Shown piece by piece: positions 30,788-40,229 of a stretch of 64,000 bases of DNA (position 1 is the first letter of the stretch; every line of letters starts with the position of its first letter). This DNA comes from Azophilus sp965200465 (lineage in GTDB: Bacteria > Pseudomonadota > Gammaproteobacteria > Pseudomonadales > Azotimanducaceae), in contig OZ241358.1 in the NCBI GenBank assembly GCA_965200465.1, forward strand, positions 124,001-188,000, in the 5' to 3' direction. Below the pieces are notes generated by a model. It worked only from the letters and a program-made list of their open reading frames with translations. It had not been told where the DNA came from and ran no database searches. Both the position numbers and the translations under genes were made by a program.

Positions 30788-32887
30788 TTGAATCCAACAA
30801 CGAAAGAGTTTTCATTTGGCGGTCAGACCGTGCGCATCGAGACGGGCCGCATCGCCCGCCAAGCGACCGGGTCGGCCTTGGTGACCATTGACGACACGGT
30901 GGTTTTGGTCACCGCCGTTGGCGCGAAGAGCAAGCGTCCCGGCCAGTCGTTCTTTCCGCTCACGGTGAACTATCAGGAGAAAACCTATGCCGCCGGCAAA
31001 ATCCCCGGCGGATTTTTTCGACGGGAAGGGCGTCCGACGGAAAAGGAGACCCTGACCTCCAGGCTCATCGACCGGCCCATTCGTCCCCTGTTTCCCAAGG
31101 GGTTCATGAATGAAGTTCAGGTGGTGGCCACGGTCATGTCCGCGGAGAAGAACCGGGACCCGGACATCGCCGCAATGATCGGAACCTCCGCGGCGTTGGC
31201 GCTTTCCGGCATCCCTTTCAGCGGCCCGCTTGGCGCGGCTCGCGTGGGCTATGCGGGCAATCGCTACAGGCTCAATCCGAGCCACTCGGATCTTGAAGCC
31301 TCGCAGTTGAACATGGTGGTTGCCGGCACCCGCAACGCCGTTCTGATGGTGGAGTCCGAAGCCCAGGAGCTCTCCGAGGACGAAATGCTTGGCGCGGTGC
31401 TGTTCGCCCACCAGGAAATGCAGGTGGTGATCGACGCGGTCGCCGAACTGGCCGAGGAAGCCGGCAAGCCGGCTTGGGACTGGGTGCCGGAGCCGGCGGA
31501 TGAGGCGCTGGCGGCAAAGGTCGCCGAAGCTGCGGAGGCGGGGCTGCGCAGCGCCTACCTCATCACGGACAAAGTGGAGCGGCTGGCGGCTGTCGGCGAG
31601 CTGCGGCAAGAGGTGGTGGAGGCGCTTGCCGGAGAAGATGAGGCGGACAGCGACCCGGAGGCGGTGGCCGAAGCGTTCGCCAAGCTGGAGAAGGAATTGG
31701 TTCGCCGCCGGGTGCTCGACGGCGAGCCGCGCATAGACGGGCGCGACCGACGCACCGTTAGGCCCATCTCGGTGGACGCCGGCTTTCTGCCGCGGGCGCA
31801 TGGGTCCGCCCTGTTCACCCGCGGTGAAACCCAGGCCGTCGTCACCGCCACGCTCGGCACCCTGCGGGATTCCGCCTTGGTGGAGGGCCTGTCGGGAACC
31901 TTCAAGGACTACTTTTTGCTGCACTACAACTTCCCGCCTTATTCGGTGGGCGAGGCCGGCATGATGACCGGGCCGAAGCGCCGGGAAATCGGCCACGGCC
32001 GGTTGGCGCGCCGAAGCCTTGCGGCGGTGCTGCCCAGCGAAGTGGATTTTCCCTACACCCTGCGGGTGGTCTCCGAGATCACCGAATCCAACGGCTCCAG
32101 CTCCATGGCCAGCGTTTGCGGTTCGTCCCTGGCGTTGATGGACGCCGCCGTCCCCATCAAGCGCCCCGTCGCCGGGGTGGCCATGGGCTTGGTCAAGGAG
32201 GGCGATCAACACGCGGTGCTGACGGACATTCTCGGCGACGAGGACCATCTTGGCGACATGGACTTCAAGGTGGCGGGAACGGAGCAGGGCGTCACCGCCT
32301 TGCAGATGGACATCAAGATCGACGGCATCACCGAAGACATCATGGAGGAGGCGCTGCATCAGGCGTTGCAGGCGCGCTTGCACATCTTGAACGAAATGAA
32401 CAAGGTGTTGGCGGCGCCGCGGCGGGAGATCTCCCAATACGCGCCGGCCATGACGATGCTCAACGTGTCCAGGGAGAAGATCCGCGACATCATCGGCAAG
32501 GGCGGCGCCACCATCCGCTCCATCGTCGATGAGACCGGCGCCGATGTGGACATTGACGACGACGGCGTCGTGCGCATCTACGCTGAGGACGCCGCCGCCA
32601 TGAACGTGGCGGTGGCCCGCATCGAGGAAATCACCGCGGAGGCGGAGGTCGGCAAGATCTACAACGGCCGCGTGGAGCGCATCGTCGAATTCGGCGCCTT
32701 CGTCAACATTCTGCCGGGCAAGGACGGTCTGCTGCACATTTCGCAGATCGCCCGAGAGCGGGTGGAGCAGGTCTCGGACTACCTGCAGGAGGGGCAGAAC
32801 GTGGATGTCGTGGTGCTTGACGTCGATCAGCGCGGGCGCATCAAGCTCAGCATGAAGGAGGTGGAAAACTACGCGCAATCCGCCTAA
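30788..32887 (+). CDS. pnp: Polyribonucleotide nucleotidyltransferase (PNPase)
   Basis: 3'-to-5' phosphorolytic exoribonuclease, core of the RNA degradosome. The 699-aa protein has two RNase PH-like domains (MIGTSAALALSGIPFSGP in the first; ISVDAGFLPRAHGSALFTRGETQAV, GPKRREIGHGRLARR and DMDFKVAGTEQGVTALQMDIKI in the second), an all-helical linker, then KH (EKIRDIIGKGGATIRSIV) and S1 (VGKIYNGRVERIVEFGAFVNILPGKDGLLHISQI) domains. It starts with TTG at 30788 after a strong AAGGAGAA site. Confidence 0.98.
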   Translation: MNPTTKEFSFGGQTVRIETGRIARQATGSALVTIDDTVVLVTAVGAKSKRPGQSFFPLTVNYQEKTYAAGKIPGGFFRREGRPTEKETLTSRLIDRPIRPLFPKGFMNEVQVVATVMSAEKNRDPDIAAMIGTSAALALSGIPFSGPLGAARVGYAGNRYRLNPSHSDLEASQLNMVVAGTRNAVLMVESEAQELSEDEMLGAVLFAHQEMQVVIDAVAELAEEAGKPAWDWVPEPADEALAAKVAEAAEAGLRSAYLITDKVERLAAVGELRQEVVEALAGEDEADSDPEAVAEAFAKLEKELVRRRVLDGEPRIDGRDRRTVRPISVDAGFLPRAHGSALFTRGETQAVVTATLGTLRDSALVEGLSGTFKDYFLLHYNFPPYSVGEAGMMTGPKRREIGHGRLARRSLAAVLPSEVDFPYTLRVVSEITESNGSSSMASVCGSSLALMDAAVPIKRPVAGVAMGLVKEGDQHAVLTDILGDEDHLGDMDFKVAGTEQGVTALQMDIKIDGITEDIMEEALHQALQARLHILNEMNKVLAAPRREISQYAPAMTMLNVSREKIRDIIGKGGATIRSIVDETGADVDIDDDGVVRIYAEDAAAMNVAVARIEEITAEAEVGKIYNGRVERIVEFGAFVNILPGKDGLLHISQIARERVEQVSDYLQEGQNVDVVVLDVDQRGRIKLSMKEVENYAQSA

Positions 32888-32930
32888 GCGGGACGCCCAT
32901 TGCTTCTGCCTGCTTCCGCCTGCGTCCCGC
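32888..32930 (+). terminator. Inverted repeat after pnp
   Basis: Perfect 9-bp arms (GCGGGACGC and GCGTCCCGC) separated by 25 nt, just after the pnp stop. There is no T tract, so it is a weak or Rho-assisted terminator, or an mRNA-stabilising stem. Confidence 0.4.
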
Positions 32931-32968
32931 CAAGAATGGAATGCGGGGCTTGAAGGGGGGCCGGCAAT

Positions 32969-34897
32969 TCAATCGCGGCGGTTGTCGATCAGGTCTGCAA
33001 CCACCGCCGGCTCCGCCAAGGTGGTCAGATCGCCGAGGTCGTCAAGGTCGTTGGCGGCGATCTTGCGCAGGATGCGGCGCATGATCTTGCCGGAACGGGT
33101 CTTGGGCAGGCCGGGCGCCCATTGAACGGCGTCCGGCTTGGCGAAGGAGCCGATCTCGCGCCGCACCAAGTCGATGAGCGATTCCTTAATGGCTTCCCGG
33201 TCTTCCCGTGCATCCTGCATCAGGGTGACGAAGGCGTAGATGCCCTCGCCCTTGACGGCGTGGGGAAAGCCGACCACCGCGGCCTCGGCCACCTGCTCAT
33301 GCAGCACCAGGGCGCTTTCCACCTCGGCGGTGCCGATGCGGTGGCCGGAGACGTTCATCAGGTCGTCCACCCGCCCGGTGATCCAGTAGTAGCCTTCGGC
33401 GTCCCGTCGGGCGCCGTCGCCGGTGAAGTAAAGTCCCGGGTAGGTGGAGTAGTAGGTGTCGATCAGCCGCTGATGGTCGCCGCGCACGGTGCGAATTTGG
33501 CCGGGCCAAGGCTTGGTGATGACCAAATTGCCGACCGCCTCCGCCGTTTCGATGATCTTGCCGGCGGCGTCCACCAAGGCCGGCTGCACGCCGAAGAACG
33601 GCTTGGTGGCGCTGCCCGGCTTCAGCGGCGTGGCGCCGGGCAGCGGCGCGATCATGATGCCGCCGGTCTCCGTTTGCCACCAAGTGTCAACGATGGGGCA
33701 ACGGCGGTCGCCGACCACCTGGTGGTACCATTCCCAGGCCTCGGGGTTGATCGGCTCCCCCACCGTGCCCAGCAGGTGCAGGGACGCCCGGGAGGTGGAC
33801 TTCACGAATTCGTCGCCCTGCCCCATTAGCTGGCGGATGGCCGTGGGTGCGGTGTAGAAGATGTTGACTTGGTGCTTGTCGATCACCCGCCAGCAGCGGG
33901 AGGCGTCTGGATGGGTGGGCACGCCCTCGAACATTAGGGTGGTGGCGCCGTTGGCCAGGGGGCCATAGACGATGTAGGAGTGGCCGGTGATCCAGCCGAC
34001 GTCCGCGGTGCACCAGTGGATGTCGCCTTCTTGATGGTCGAAGACGTACTTGAAGCTCATGGCGGCGTGCAGCAAATAGCCGGCGGTGCTGTGCTGCACC
34101 CCCTTGGGCCGCCCGGTGGAGCCGGAAGTGTAGAGCACGAACAGCGGGTCTTCGCTGGCCATGTCCTGCGGCTCGCAGTGCTCCGGCTGCGCCGCCACCA
34201 GCTCTCCATACCAAACATCCCGGCCTGCGCGCCAGGGAACGTCCGCGCCGGTGCGCTTGACGGTGATGACCGTATGCACGTCCGGGCAGGAGGCCAAGGC
34301 GGTTTCCGTGTTTTGCTTCAACGGCACCCGCCGTCCGCCGCGCACGCCTTCATCGGCGGTGATGACCGTCCGGCAGTCCGCGTCGAGAATTCGGTCCGCC
34401 AAGGAGTTGGGCGAAAAGCCGCCGAAGACCACCGAGTGCAGGGCGCCGATGCGGGCGCAGGCCAGCATGGCGTAGGCCGCCTCGGGAATCATCGGCATGT
34501 AGATGCACACTCGATCGCCCTTCTTGACGCCCCGCGCCCTAAGGCCGTTGGCCAGCCGACAGACCGCTTGGTGGAGTTCTTGGTAGGTGATTACGGCGTC
34601 TTCGCCCGGGCGGTCTCCCTCCCAGATGATGGCGGGTTGGCTCGCCCGTTTGGGCAGGTGCCGGTCCAGGCAGTTGTGGCAGGCGTTCAACTTGCCGCCG
34701 TCGAACCATTTGACCAGGCCGGCGGCGAAATCCGCCTCGCACACGCGCTCCCAGCGTTTGCCCCAGTCCAGGAAGCGTTCCGCCTGTTCGCTCCAGAAAC
34801 GGTCGGGCTCCTCAATGGAGCGGCGGTACATGGCTTGATAGGATGCTGCATCCAGCAGCGCCCGCTGCGCCATGAATTCATTGACTGGATGGATCAT
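32969..34897 (-). CDS. acs: Acetyl-CoA synthetase (acetate-CoA ligase)
   Basis: Activates acetate to acetyl-CoA via acetyl-AMP. The 642-aa protein shows the AMP-binding core YTSGSTGRPKGVQHS, the WWQTETGG motif that shapes the acetate pocket, DDLMNVSGHRIGTAEVESAL, and the C-terminal PKTRSGKIMRRILRK with the catalytic lysine that is a target of regulatory acetylation in this family. Its 5' end overlaps the pgi 3' end by 20 bp in the same direction. Confidence 0.97.
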   Translation of the reverse strand: MIHPVNEFMAQRALLDAASYQAMYRRSIEEPDRFWSEQAERFLDWGKRWERVCEADFAAGLVKWFDGGKLNACHNCLDRHLPKRASQPAIIWEGDRPGEDAVITYQELHQAVCRLANGLRARGVKKGDRVCIYMPMIPEAAYAMLACARIGALHSVVFGGFSPNSLADRILDADCRTVITADEGVRGGRRVPLKQNTETALASCPDVHTVITVKRTGADVPWRAGRDVWYGELVAAQPEHCEPQDMASEDPLFVLYTSGSTGRPKGVQHSTAGYLLHAAMSFKYVFDHQEGDIHWCTADVGWITGHSYIVYGPLANGATTLMFEGVPTHPDASRCWRVIDKHQVNIFYTAPTAIRQLMGQGDEFVKSTSRASLHLLGTVGEPINPEAWEWYHQVVGDRRCPIVDTWWQTETGGIMIAPLPGATPLKPGSATKPFFGVQPALVDAAGKIIETAEAVGNLVITKPWPGQIRTVRGDHQRLIDTYYSTYPGLYFTGDGARRDAEGYYWITGRVDDLMNVSGHRIGTAEVESALVLHEQVAEAAVVGFPHAVKGEGIYAFVTLMQDAREDREAIKESLIDLVRREIGSFAKPDAVQWAPGLPKTRSGKIMRRILRKIAANDLDDLGDLTTLAEPAVVADLIDNRRD

Positions 34898-36500
34898 GGT
34901 CTTCCGTTGCCCCGTTTAGTGCTTGGAGATGCGCCAGCAGAGCGCGGGTGGCGTCGTCCTGCGTTAAGGCCGCGCCTTTGCCGAGTTGATGATGCATCTG
35001 CTTGGCCAGCTTTTTGCCGAACTCGACGCCCCATTGGTCGAAGGAGTTTATGTCCCAAATCACGCCTTGGCAAAACACTCGATGCTCAAAAAACGCCAGC
35101 AGAGCGCCTAGATTGCGGGGGTCCAGCCGGTCAAGCACCAAAGTGTTGGCGCCGTGGTTGCCCGGTGCGGCTTGGTGGGGGTTGTCTGAGCGCCAGCCAA
35201 GCGCCAGGGCTTGGCCTTGCGCTACGCCGTTGGCGAGCAGCCAGCGGCGCCCTTCGCTCCAGCCGCTTCCGGCTTCGGCGGTGAGAATGAAGTCGGCGGT
35301 GAAGGCGCGAGTGCCTTGGTGCAGCATTTGATGGAAGGCGTGCTGGCTGTTGGTGCCCTCGCCTCCCCAGACGGCCGCGGCGGTGTGCAGGCCCACGTCG
35401 GCCCCGTCGCGACGAGTCCGTTTGCCGTTGCTTTCGGTGATGAGCTGCTGCAAATGGGTCGGCAGTCGCCGCAGACGATGGTCGTAGGGCAGAATGAGGT
35501 GCCCGCCGACGCCGAGGAAGTTGTAGTTCCAAACGTCCAGCAACGCCGCCAACAGGGGCGCGTTGCCTTGTGCCGGCGCCTTCTGAAAGTGCCGGTCCAT
35601 GGCGTGGGCGCCTGCCAAAAGAGCCTCAAAGCCGGTTTTCCCCAAGCCTAGGGCGATGGGCAGGCCCACCGCGGACCAGAGCGAAAACCGCCCGCCCACC
35701 CAATCCCAGAGTGGAAAAACGTTGTCCGGCGGCAGCCCGAACTCGGCGGTGCCTTCGGCGTTGGCGGTGACGGCGAAGAAGTGGCGGCGCAAGGCGTCCC
35801 GGCGGTTGCTTCGCTCCAGGAACCAGCTGCGCGCCGCGGCGGCGTTGGCCAAGGTCTCCAAGGTGGAGAAGGTCTTGGAGGCGATGACGAACATCGTGGC
35901 CTCCGGGCGCAACGCCGCTAGCGCGGCCTTGATGGCGTGGTCGTCGATGTTGGCGACGTATAGAACCTGCAAAGGCTGGCCGGCGCCGCCGAGCGCCTCG
36001 GTGACGAGCTGCGGGCCGAGTTGGGAGCCGCCGATGCCGATGTGGACCACATGCGTGAACGTATCGCCCCAATATCCCCTGCGCTCCCCCCGCCGCACGG
36101 CTTCGGCGAACTCCAGCAGCCGTTGGCGGGTTTGCGCCACTTCCTCGCCGGCGGCCTTGGTTGGGCGGCCTGCTGGGTCCCGCAGCGCCGTGTGCAGGGC
36201 GGCGCGGCCCTCGGTGAAATTGACCGGCGCTCCCGCCATCAGCGCCTCCCGCCGCTCCGCCCAGCGCCGTTCCTCGGCTAGGCCCAGCAGGGCGTTCAGG
36301 ATTTGCAGCGTGACCTTCTGCTTGGAGAAGTCGAACAGAATGCCGCCCACGGACAGGCGCAAAGCGCCGCCGCGCTCGGAGTCCTCGAGCAGCTTCGCCA
36401 AGTCTCGGTGCGACGTCTTGGCCGCCAGCTTGGCTAGGCGCTGCCAGGCGGGCAGTTCGCCGGCCGGGGGATGCGCATGTTTTGACGGGGTTTCGGCCAT
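34878..36500 (-). CDS. pgi: Glucose-6-phosphate isomerase
   Basis: Interconverts glucose 6-phosphate and fructose 6-phosphate. The family signatures VHIGIGGSQLGPQLVTEAL, VIASKTFSTLETLANA, the active-site region VGGRFSLWSAVGLPIAL, and the later GGEGTNSQHAFHQMLHQG and SFDQWGVEFGKKLA are present. The frame is open for another 86 codons upstream, but the ATG at 36500 has GGAGGAG just before it and gives a 540-aa enzyme of normal length. Confidence 0.96.
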   Translation of the reverse strand: MAETPSKHAHPPAGELPAWQRLAKLAAKTSHRDLAKLLEDSERGGALRLSVGGILFDFSKQKVTLQILNALLGLAEERRWAERREALMAGAPVNFTEGRAALHTALRDPAGRPTKAAGEEVAQTRQRLLEFAEAVRRGERRGYWGDTFTHVVHIGIGGSQLGPQLVTEALGGAGQPLQVLYVANIDDHAIKAALAALRPEATMFVIASKTFSTLETLANAAAARSWFLERSNRRDALRRHFFAVTANAEGTAEFGLPPDNVFPLWDWVGGRFSLWSAVGLPIALGLGKTGFEALLAGAHAMDRHFQKAPAQGNAPLLAALLDVWNYNFLGVGGHLILPYDHRLRRLPTHLQQLITESNGKRTRRDGADVGLHTAAAVWGGEGTNSQHAFHQMLHQGTRAFTADFILTAEAGSGWSEGRRWLLANGVAQGQALALGWRSDNPHQAAPGNHGANTLVLDRLDPRNLGALLAFFEHRVFCQGVIWDINSFDQWGVEFGKKLAKQMHHQLGKGAALTQDDATRALLAHLQALNGATEDHDPSSQ

Positions 36501-36565
36501 GGGCTCCTCCGCCGCCAAGTGGCGAGGTTGTTCAGGCGGTTCGGACACGGCCTTGTCGAAGAAGG

Positions 36566-37870
36566 CTAGGGGGTGGATGGAACGCCTTCCGAGGCGGTTC
36601 GGGAGCGGCGCTTGGAACGCCGTCGGCGGTTGTCGGCCATGTGCTTGCGCGGCGGGTTGAGCGCCGCAACCATCGCTTCCCGTTGGTCTGGAGCGGCCTG
36701 TTGCATCTCCGTCCACCAGTCCGCCAAGGTTTGCTCGACCAAGCCGGCTTCGGCGCACAGCGTCAGAAAGTCATAGGCGGCGCGAAACCTCGGGTGCCCG
36801 AGAGCCTTGGAAACATGTTTTGGGCGGCGCTCCCGAAGATGCCGTTGCAGGCGCCAGACATCCGTTACGAAATAGGCGTGGCGACGGGGCAAGGCGATGG
36901 TGCGGCGCTGGGCGGCCAGTGCGTTCTGGGCGGCTATGTCATGGGCCTCGCTCTTGTTCTTGCCTCCCAAGTGTGCGGTCAACTCCTTGAATCTGGCGCT
37001 GTAGTCGTCCCAAAGCAGGGCTGCAAGCAGGAAGCTGGGAGTCACCGGGCGTCCTAAGGCGATTCGGCGGTCGGTGTTTTCCATGGCGAGCCTGATCAGA
37101 AGACTGTCCGGCGGCGTGGCCGGAAACAGGGTTCGACGGATGGGCGTACGCCGCAGCAGACGCCAGGCGTTGGCGGCGTAGCCGCTGAGGAGCATCTTGC
37201 TGAACTCATCGAAAAGGCGCGCCGGTGGAATGTCCTGCAGACGGACGGCGACCGTCGCCGCATGTTCAGTAATGCCCTCGTCCAAGGCAAAGCCCAGCTT
37301 GGCCTTAAAGCGCAAGGCGCGAAGCAGCCGAACCGGGTCCTCGGCCAAACGCTGCCGGGCCTCGCCAATGAGCCGCAAACGTCGTTTTTTGATGTCCCCT
37401 ATGCCCCCCACATAGTCGAGTATCTCCTCTGCGTGCGGGTCGTAGTAGAGAGCGTTTACGGTGAAGTCCCGGCGGAAGGCGTCCTCATCCAAGGCGCCAT
37501 AGACGTTGTCGCGCAGGATGACGCCGTGGCCGTTGGCCTTCTCGTTGCCGTCCGGCGCCTTGCGAAAGGTGGAGACCTCGATGAGGTTGCGCCCGTAGCG
37601 CACATGGGCGATCTTGAAGCGGCGCCCCACCAAGCGCGAGCGTCGAAACAGCCTGCGCACCTGCTCCGGGGTGGCGTTGGTGGCGACGTCGAAGTCCTTG
37701 GGCGCGGCGCCAAGCAGCAGATCACGGACGCAGCCGCCCACCAACAACGCCTGAAAGCCGGCGTCCTTCAGCTTGGTGACGACGTCAAAGGCGTTGGGAT
37801 CAACCTTTTCCCTAGAGACCTTGAGGGGCCTTGAAGCCAGTTTGGTGGCGACCGCCGCTTCGGTTTTCAA
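36566..37870 (-). CDS. pcnB: Poly(A) polymerase I
   Basis: Adds poly(A) tails to RNA 3' ends and so marks transcripts for decay. The class II nucleotidyltransferase head is clear: LLVGGCVRDLLLGAAPKDFDVATNATPEQV with the catalytic Asp pair, then RRDFTVNALYYDP and GEARQRLAEDPVRLLRALRFKAKLGF. A basic C-terminal tail (RRRRSKRRSRTASEG) is typical for PAP I and distinguishes it from CCA-adding enzymes. Its place next to the CbrB-like gene, gluQ and dksA is conserved in Pseudomonas. Confidence 0.93.
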   Translation of the reverse strand: MKTEAAVATKLASRPLKVSREKVDPNAFDVVTKLKDAGFQALLVGGCVRDLLLGAAPKDFDVATNATPEQVRRLFRRSRLVGRRFKIAHVRYGRNLIEVSTFRKAPDGNEKANGHGVILRDNVYGALDEDAFRRDFTVNALYYDPHAEEILDYVGGIGDIKKRRLRLIGEARQRLAEDPVRLLRALRFKAKLGFALDEGITEHAATVAVRLQDIPPARLFDEFSKMLLSGYAANAWRLLRRTPIRRTLFPATPPDSLLIRLAMENTDRRIALGRPVTPSFLLAALLWDDYSARFKELTAHLGGKNKSEAHDIAAQNALAAQRRTIALPRRHAYFVTDVWRLQRHLRERRPKHVSKALGHPRFRAAYDFLTLCAEAGLVEQTLADWWTEMQQAAPDQREAMVAALNPPRKHMADNRRRRSKRRSRTASEGVPSTP

Positions 37871-37935
37871 AACTCGTTCAAACTATTGGTTGGAGGCTGG
37901 CCAAAGTCGAATGATAGCACGGCGGCCAAGGGTTG

Positions 37936-39264
37936 TCAGGGACGTCGCGGGCCGCGCTGCTTGGTCTTGGTGCGGGGAATGTTGAGCCGCTGCCGCCGCT
38001 CCCAAAGGCTCTTGCGGCTGATGCCGAGCCTTTCGGCGAGTTCGGTCTCGGTTAAGTGTTCCTGATGCTGCAGAACGAAGGAGACGAAATATGCCTCAAG
38101 CGACGGTTGGTCGCCTTCTTCGCCGGCGGCGGCGCCAGTGGGCTGCGGCTGGGAATGGATGGCCAGCAGGTTCGCCCCAACCGATTCAGCGTCGCAAAGA
38201 ATGGCGGCCCGCTCCATGACGTTGGTCAATTCCCGCACGTTGCTTGGCCAGTGGTAGGCGCGCAGGGCGTCAAGGGCGTCGCTGGAAAACCGCAGCGGCT
38301 TCTTGCCCAGTTTCCGGCAGGCGTGGTTGAGCAGGTCTTGGGCCAGCTCGACGATGTCCTGTCGGCGCTCCCGCAGCGGCGGCAGGAGGAAAACCGCATC
38401 ATTCAAGCTGCGCAGGAGATCCTCGTTGAACATTCCCCCTTCAGCCAACTGCTGAAGGTTGCGGTGCGAGGCGGTGAACACCCGCAGGTTTAGCGGTTTG
38501 GAGGTGTTCTTCCCGTTTTGCCCATTACCGCCGCGCAGCAGGAGCGCCAGCCGGCTTTGCACCATCGGCGGCAAGTCGTCAACATCCTCAAGAAACAGGG
38601 TGCCGCCGTTGGCCGCCTCCAGCAAGCCGTTTCCGGGGCCGGCGGGAGCGCCAAAAAGCTCCGCTTCGATCATGCGCTCGGGGATGGCGGCGCAGTTCGC
38701 GGTGATCAGCGGCGCAAGGTTCCGCTTGCTGGCGGCGTGAATGGCGTGCGCCAGGAAGGCCTTGCCGGTGCCGGATTCTCCTTGAATTAGGACGGAGGCG
38801 TCGGTTGGGCCAACCTTGGCGATGCGCCGCCGCAATTCGGCCATGAGGTCGCTGGAGCCGGCCATGGCGAACGGCGCCTGGCTAAGGTCCGCCATGCGTT
38901 CCGGCTTCGCCGCCGAGGCGTTTCTCACTGCGGCCAGCAATTCGTCCGCTGAGGAATTAAGGGGCAGGTAGTCCGCGGCGCCCTGCTTCATCGCCTGAAC
39001 CGCTTGGCGAACGTCGTCGCCGCCGCCGACCACAATGACGGGAGGCAGGTTGGAGTGGTCGATCGCCCGATCCAGGAGCTGCTCCCGGCTTAGGGCTTGG
39101 GCGTCCGCCAAGATGCAATCGAAAGCTGCGTAGTCCGCTTGCTCCGCGGCACTCGAGGAATCGGCGCTGGCGACTTGGTAGCCGTTGTCCTCAAGAATTC
39201 GGGACAGCTTCGCGCCGTATCCGGAGAGGCGCCCGATGTGCAGCAGGCTGTGCATGGCGACCAT
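37936..39264 (-). CDS. CbrB/NtrC-like AAA+ response regulator with degenerate receiver and no GAFTGA loop
   Basis: The 442-aa protein has the three-domain plan of NtrC-type activators: receiver-like (about 5-117), AAA+ (about 132-365) and C-terminal Fis-type HTH (LTETELAERLGISRKSLWERRQRL). In synteny it corresponds to CbrB of Pseudomonas, but no CbrA kinase gene is present. The receiver lacks the N-terminal acidic pair (LLHIGRL), the conserved Thr (VVGGG) and the Lys before P (YLPLN). In the AAA+ domain Walker A is GESGTGKA and Walker B GGTLFLEDVD, but ELFG is followed directly by APAGPGNG, with the GAFTGA segment that contacts sigma-54 deleted. It is probably a sigma-54-independent DNA-binding protein. 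Confidence 0.85.
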   Translation of the reverse strand: MVAMHSLLHIGRLSGYGAKLSRILEDNGYQVASADSSSAAEQADYAAFDCILADAQALSREQLLDRAIDHSNLPPVIVVGGGDDVRQAVQAMKQGAADYLPLNSSADELLAAVRNASAAKPERMADLSQAPFAMAGSSDLMAELRRRIAKVGPTDASVLIQGESGTGKAFLAHAIHAASKRNLAPLITANCAAIPERMIEAELFGAPAGPGNGLLEAANGGTLFLEDVDDLPPMVQSRLALLLRGGNGQNGKNTSKPLNLRVFTASHRNLQQLAEGGMFNEDLLRSLNDAVFLLPPLRERRQDIVELAQDLLNHACRKLGKKPLRFSSDALDALRAYHWPSNVRELTNVMERAAILCDAESVGANLLAIHSQPQPTGAAAGEEGDQPSLEAYFVSFVLQHQEHLTETELAERLGISRKSLWERRQRLNIPRTKTKQRGPRRP

Positions 39265-39327
39265 AGTAGCAAAGGTCGGCAGGTGCGCATTCCATGCACA
39301 CCGCCATGAGCGGGCTGGGCCGCTTGG

Positions 39328-40197
39328 TCAGGTGCCGCTGAAAATGCGGTCCTGGCTGCCTAGGCGGCGCAGGTCCCAATGCTCCACCGCCCAGTCGAGC
39401 AATTCCTGCACCTCGAGCTCCGGGGGCTTCAAGCCGAGCAGGACCAAGCAGGTGCGCAGGTTGGCCGCCGGCTTTCGATCATCGACGCTCGGCGCAAGGG
39501 TCTGCTTGGACCACTTCTCCAAGGCGGGGCTCAACAGCACCGGAATGTGCGCGTAAGCCGGCGCCTGCAGGTCCAGCAACGCCATCAAATGGAGTTGGCG
39601 CGGCGTGTTTTCGAGCAGGTCCCGCCCGCGCAGGACCCGCACCATCCCCGCATCCCCATCGTCCACCGCGGTGGCCAACTGATAGGCGAAGGGGCCGTCC
39701 CGCCGTTTGATCACGAAGTCTCCCGCGGTTTCGGACAGCCGCGACTGCTGGCGGCCTTGAACCAAGTCGGTGAACTCGCTGACCGCCTCTTCCACGCGTA
39801 CGCGGATGGCTGCGCCATCGATGGGGGAGCGGCGGCCGCGGCAGATCCCCGGATACGTCGAATGGCCCTGCAACCGCTTGCGCGAGCAGGTGCAAAAGAA
39901 AACCACGCCCATTTGCCGCAGCTTGGCGAGGGCGGCCTCATAAAGCTCCAAGCGGTCGCTTTGCCGCTGCACCGCCCCGTCCCAATGCAGGCCATGCACT
40001 GCAAGAGTATGCTGAATCCGCCTTGGAGCGGTGGGATCATTGCGCGGCTGGTCCAAGTCGTCGAAGCGCAGCCGCCACGCCAGCCCCTGGGCGCGGGCGT
40101 CCAAGAAACTGGCCAGTGCGGCGTAAAGGGAGCCGATGTGCAGCGGCCCGGTCGGCGACGGGGCGAAGCGCCCCGCTCCAGCGCAGGCGCTAGCCAT
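39328..40197 (-). CDS. gluQ: Glutamyl-Q tRNA(Asp) synthetase
   Basis: A shortened glutamyl-tRNA synthetase paralogue that attaches glutamate to queuosine in the anticodon of tRNA-Asp. It has the class I catalytic core only: GRFAPSPTGPLHIGSLYAALASFLDAR (HIGS), FDDLDQPR, and the KMSKS-like EKWSKQTLAPS. The zinc-binding cysteines CTC and YPGIC are present. No anticodon-binding domain follows, which is typical for GluQRS. The ATG at 40197 is used. It directly follows dksA. Confidence 0.95.
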   Translation of the reverse strand: MASACAGAGRFAPSPTGPLHIGSLYAALASFLDARAQGLAWRLRFDDLDQPRNDPTAPRRIQHTLAVHGLHWDGAVQRQSDRLELYEAALAKLRQMGVVFFCTCSRKRLQGHSTYPGICRGRRSPIDGAAIRVRVEEAVSEFTDLVQGRQQSRLSETAGDFVIKRRDGPFAYQLATAVDDGDAGMVRVLRGRDLLENTPRQLHLMALLDLQAPAYAHIPVLLSPALEKWSKQTLAPSVDDRKPAANLRTCLVLLGLKPPELEVQELLDWAVEHWDLRRLGSQDRIFSGT

Positions 40198-40229
40198 TTG
40201 GACATACGGCGGAGGCGGCCTTGCCGGCC

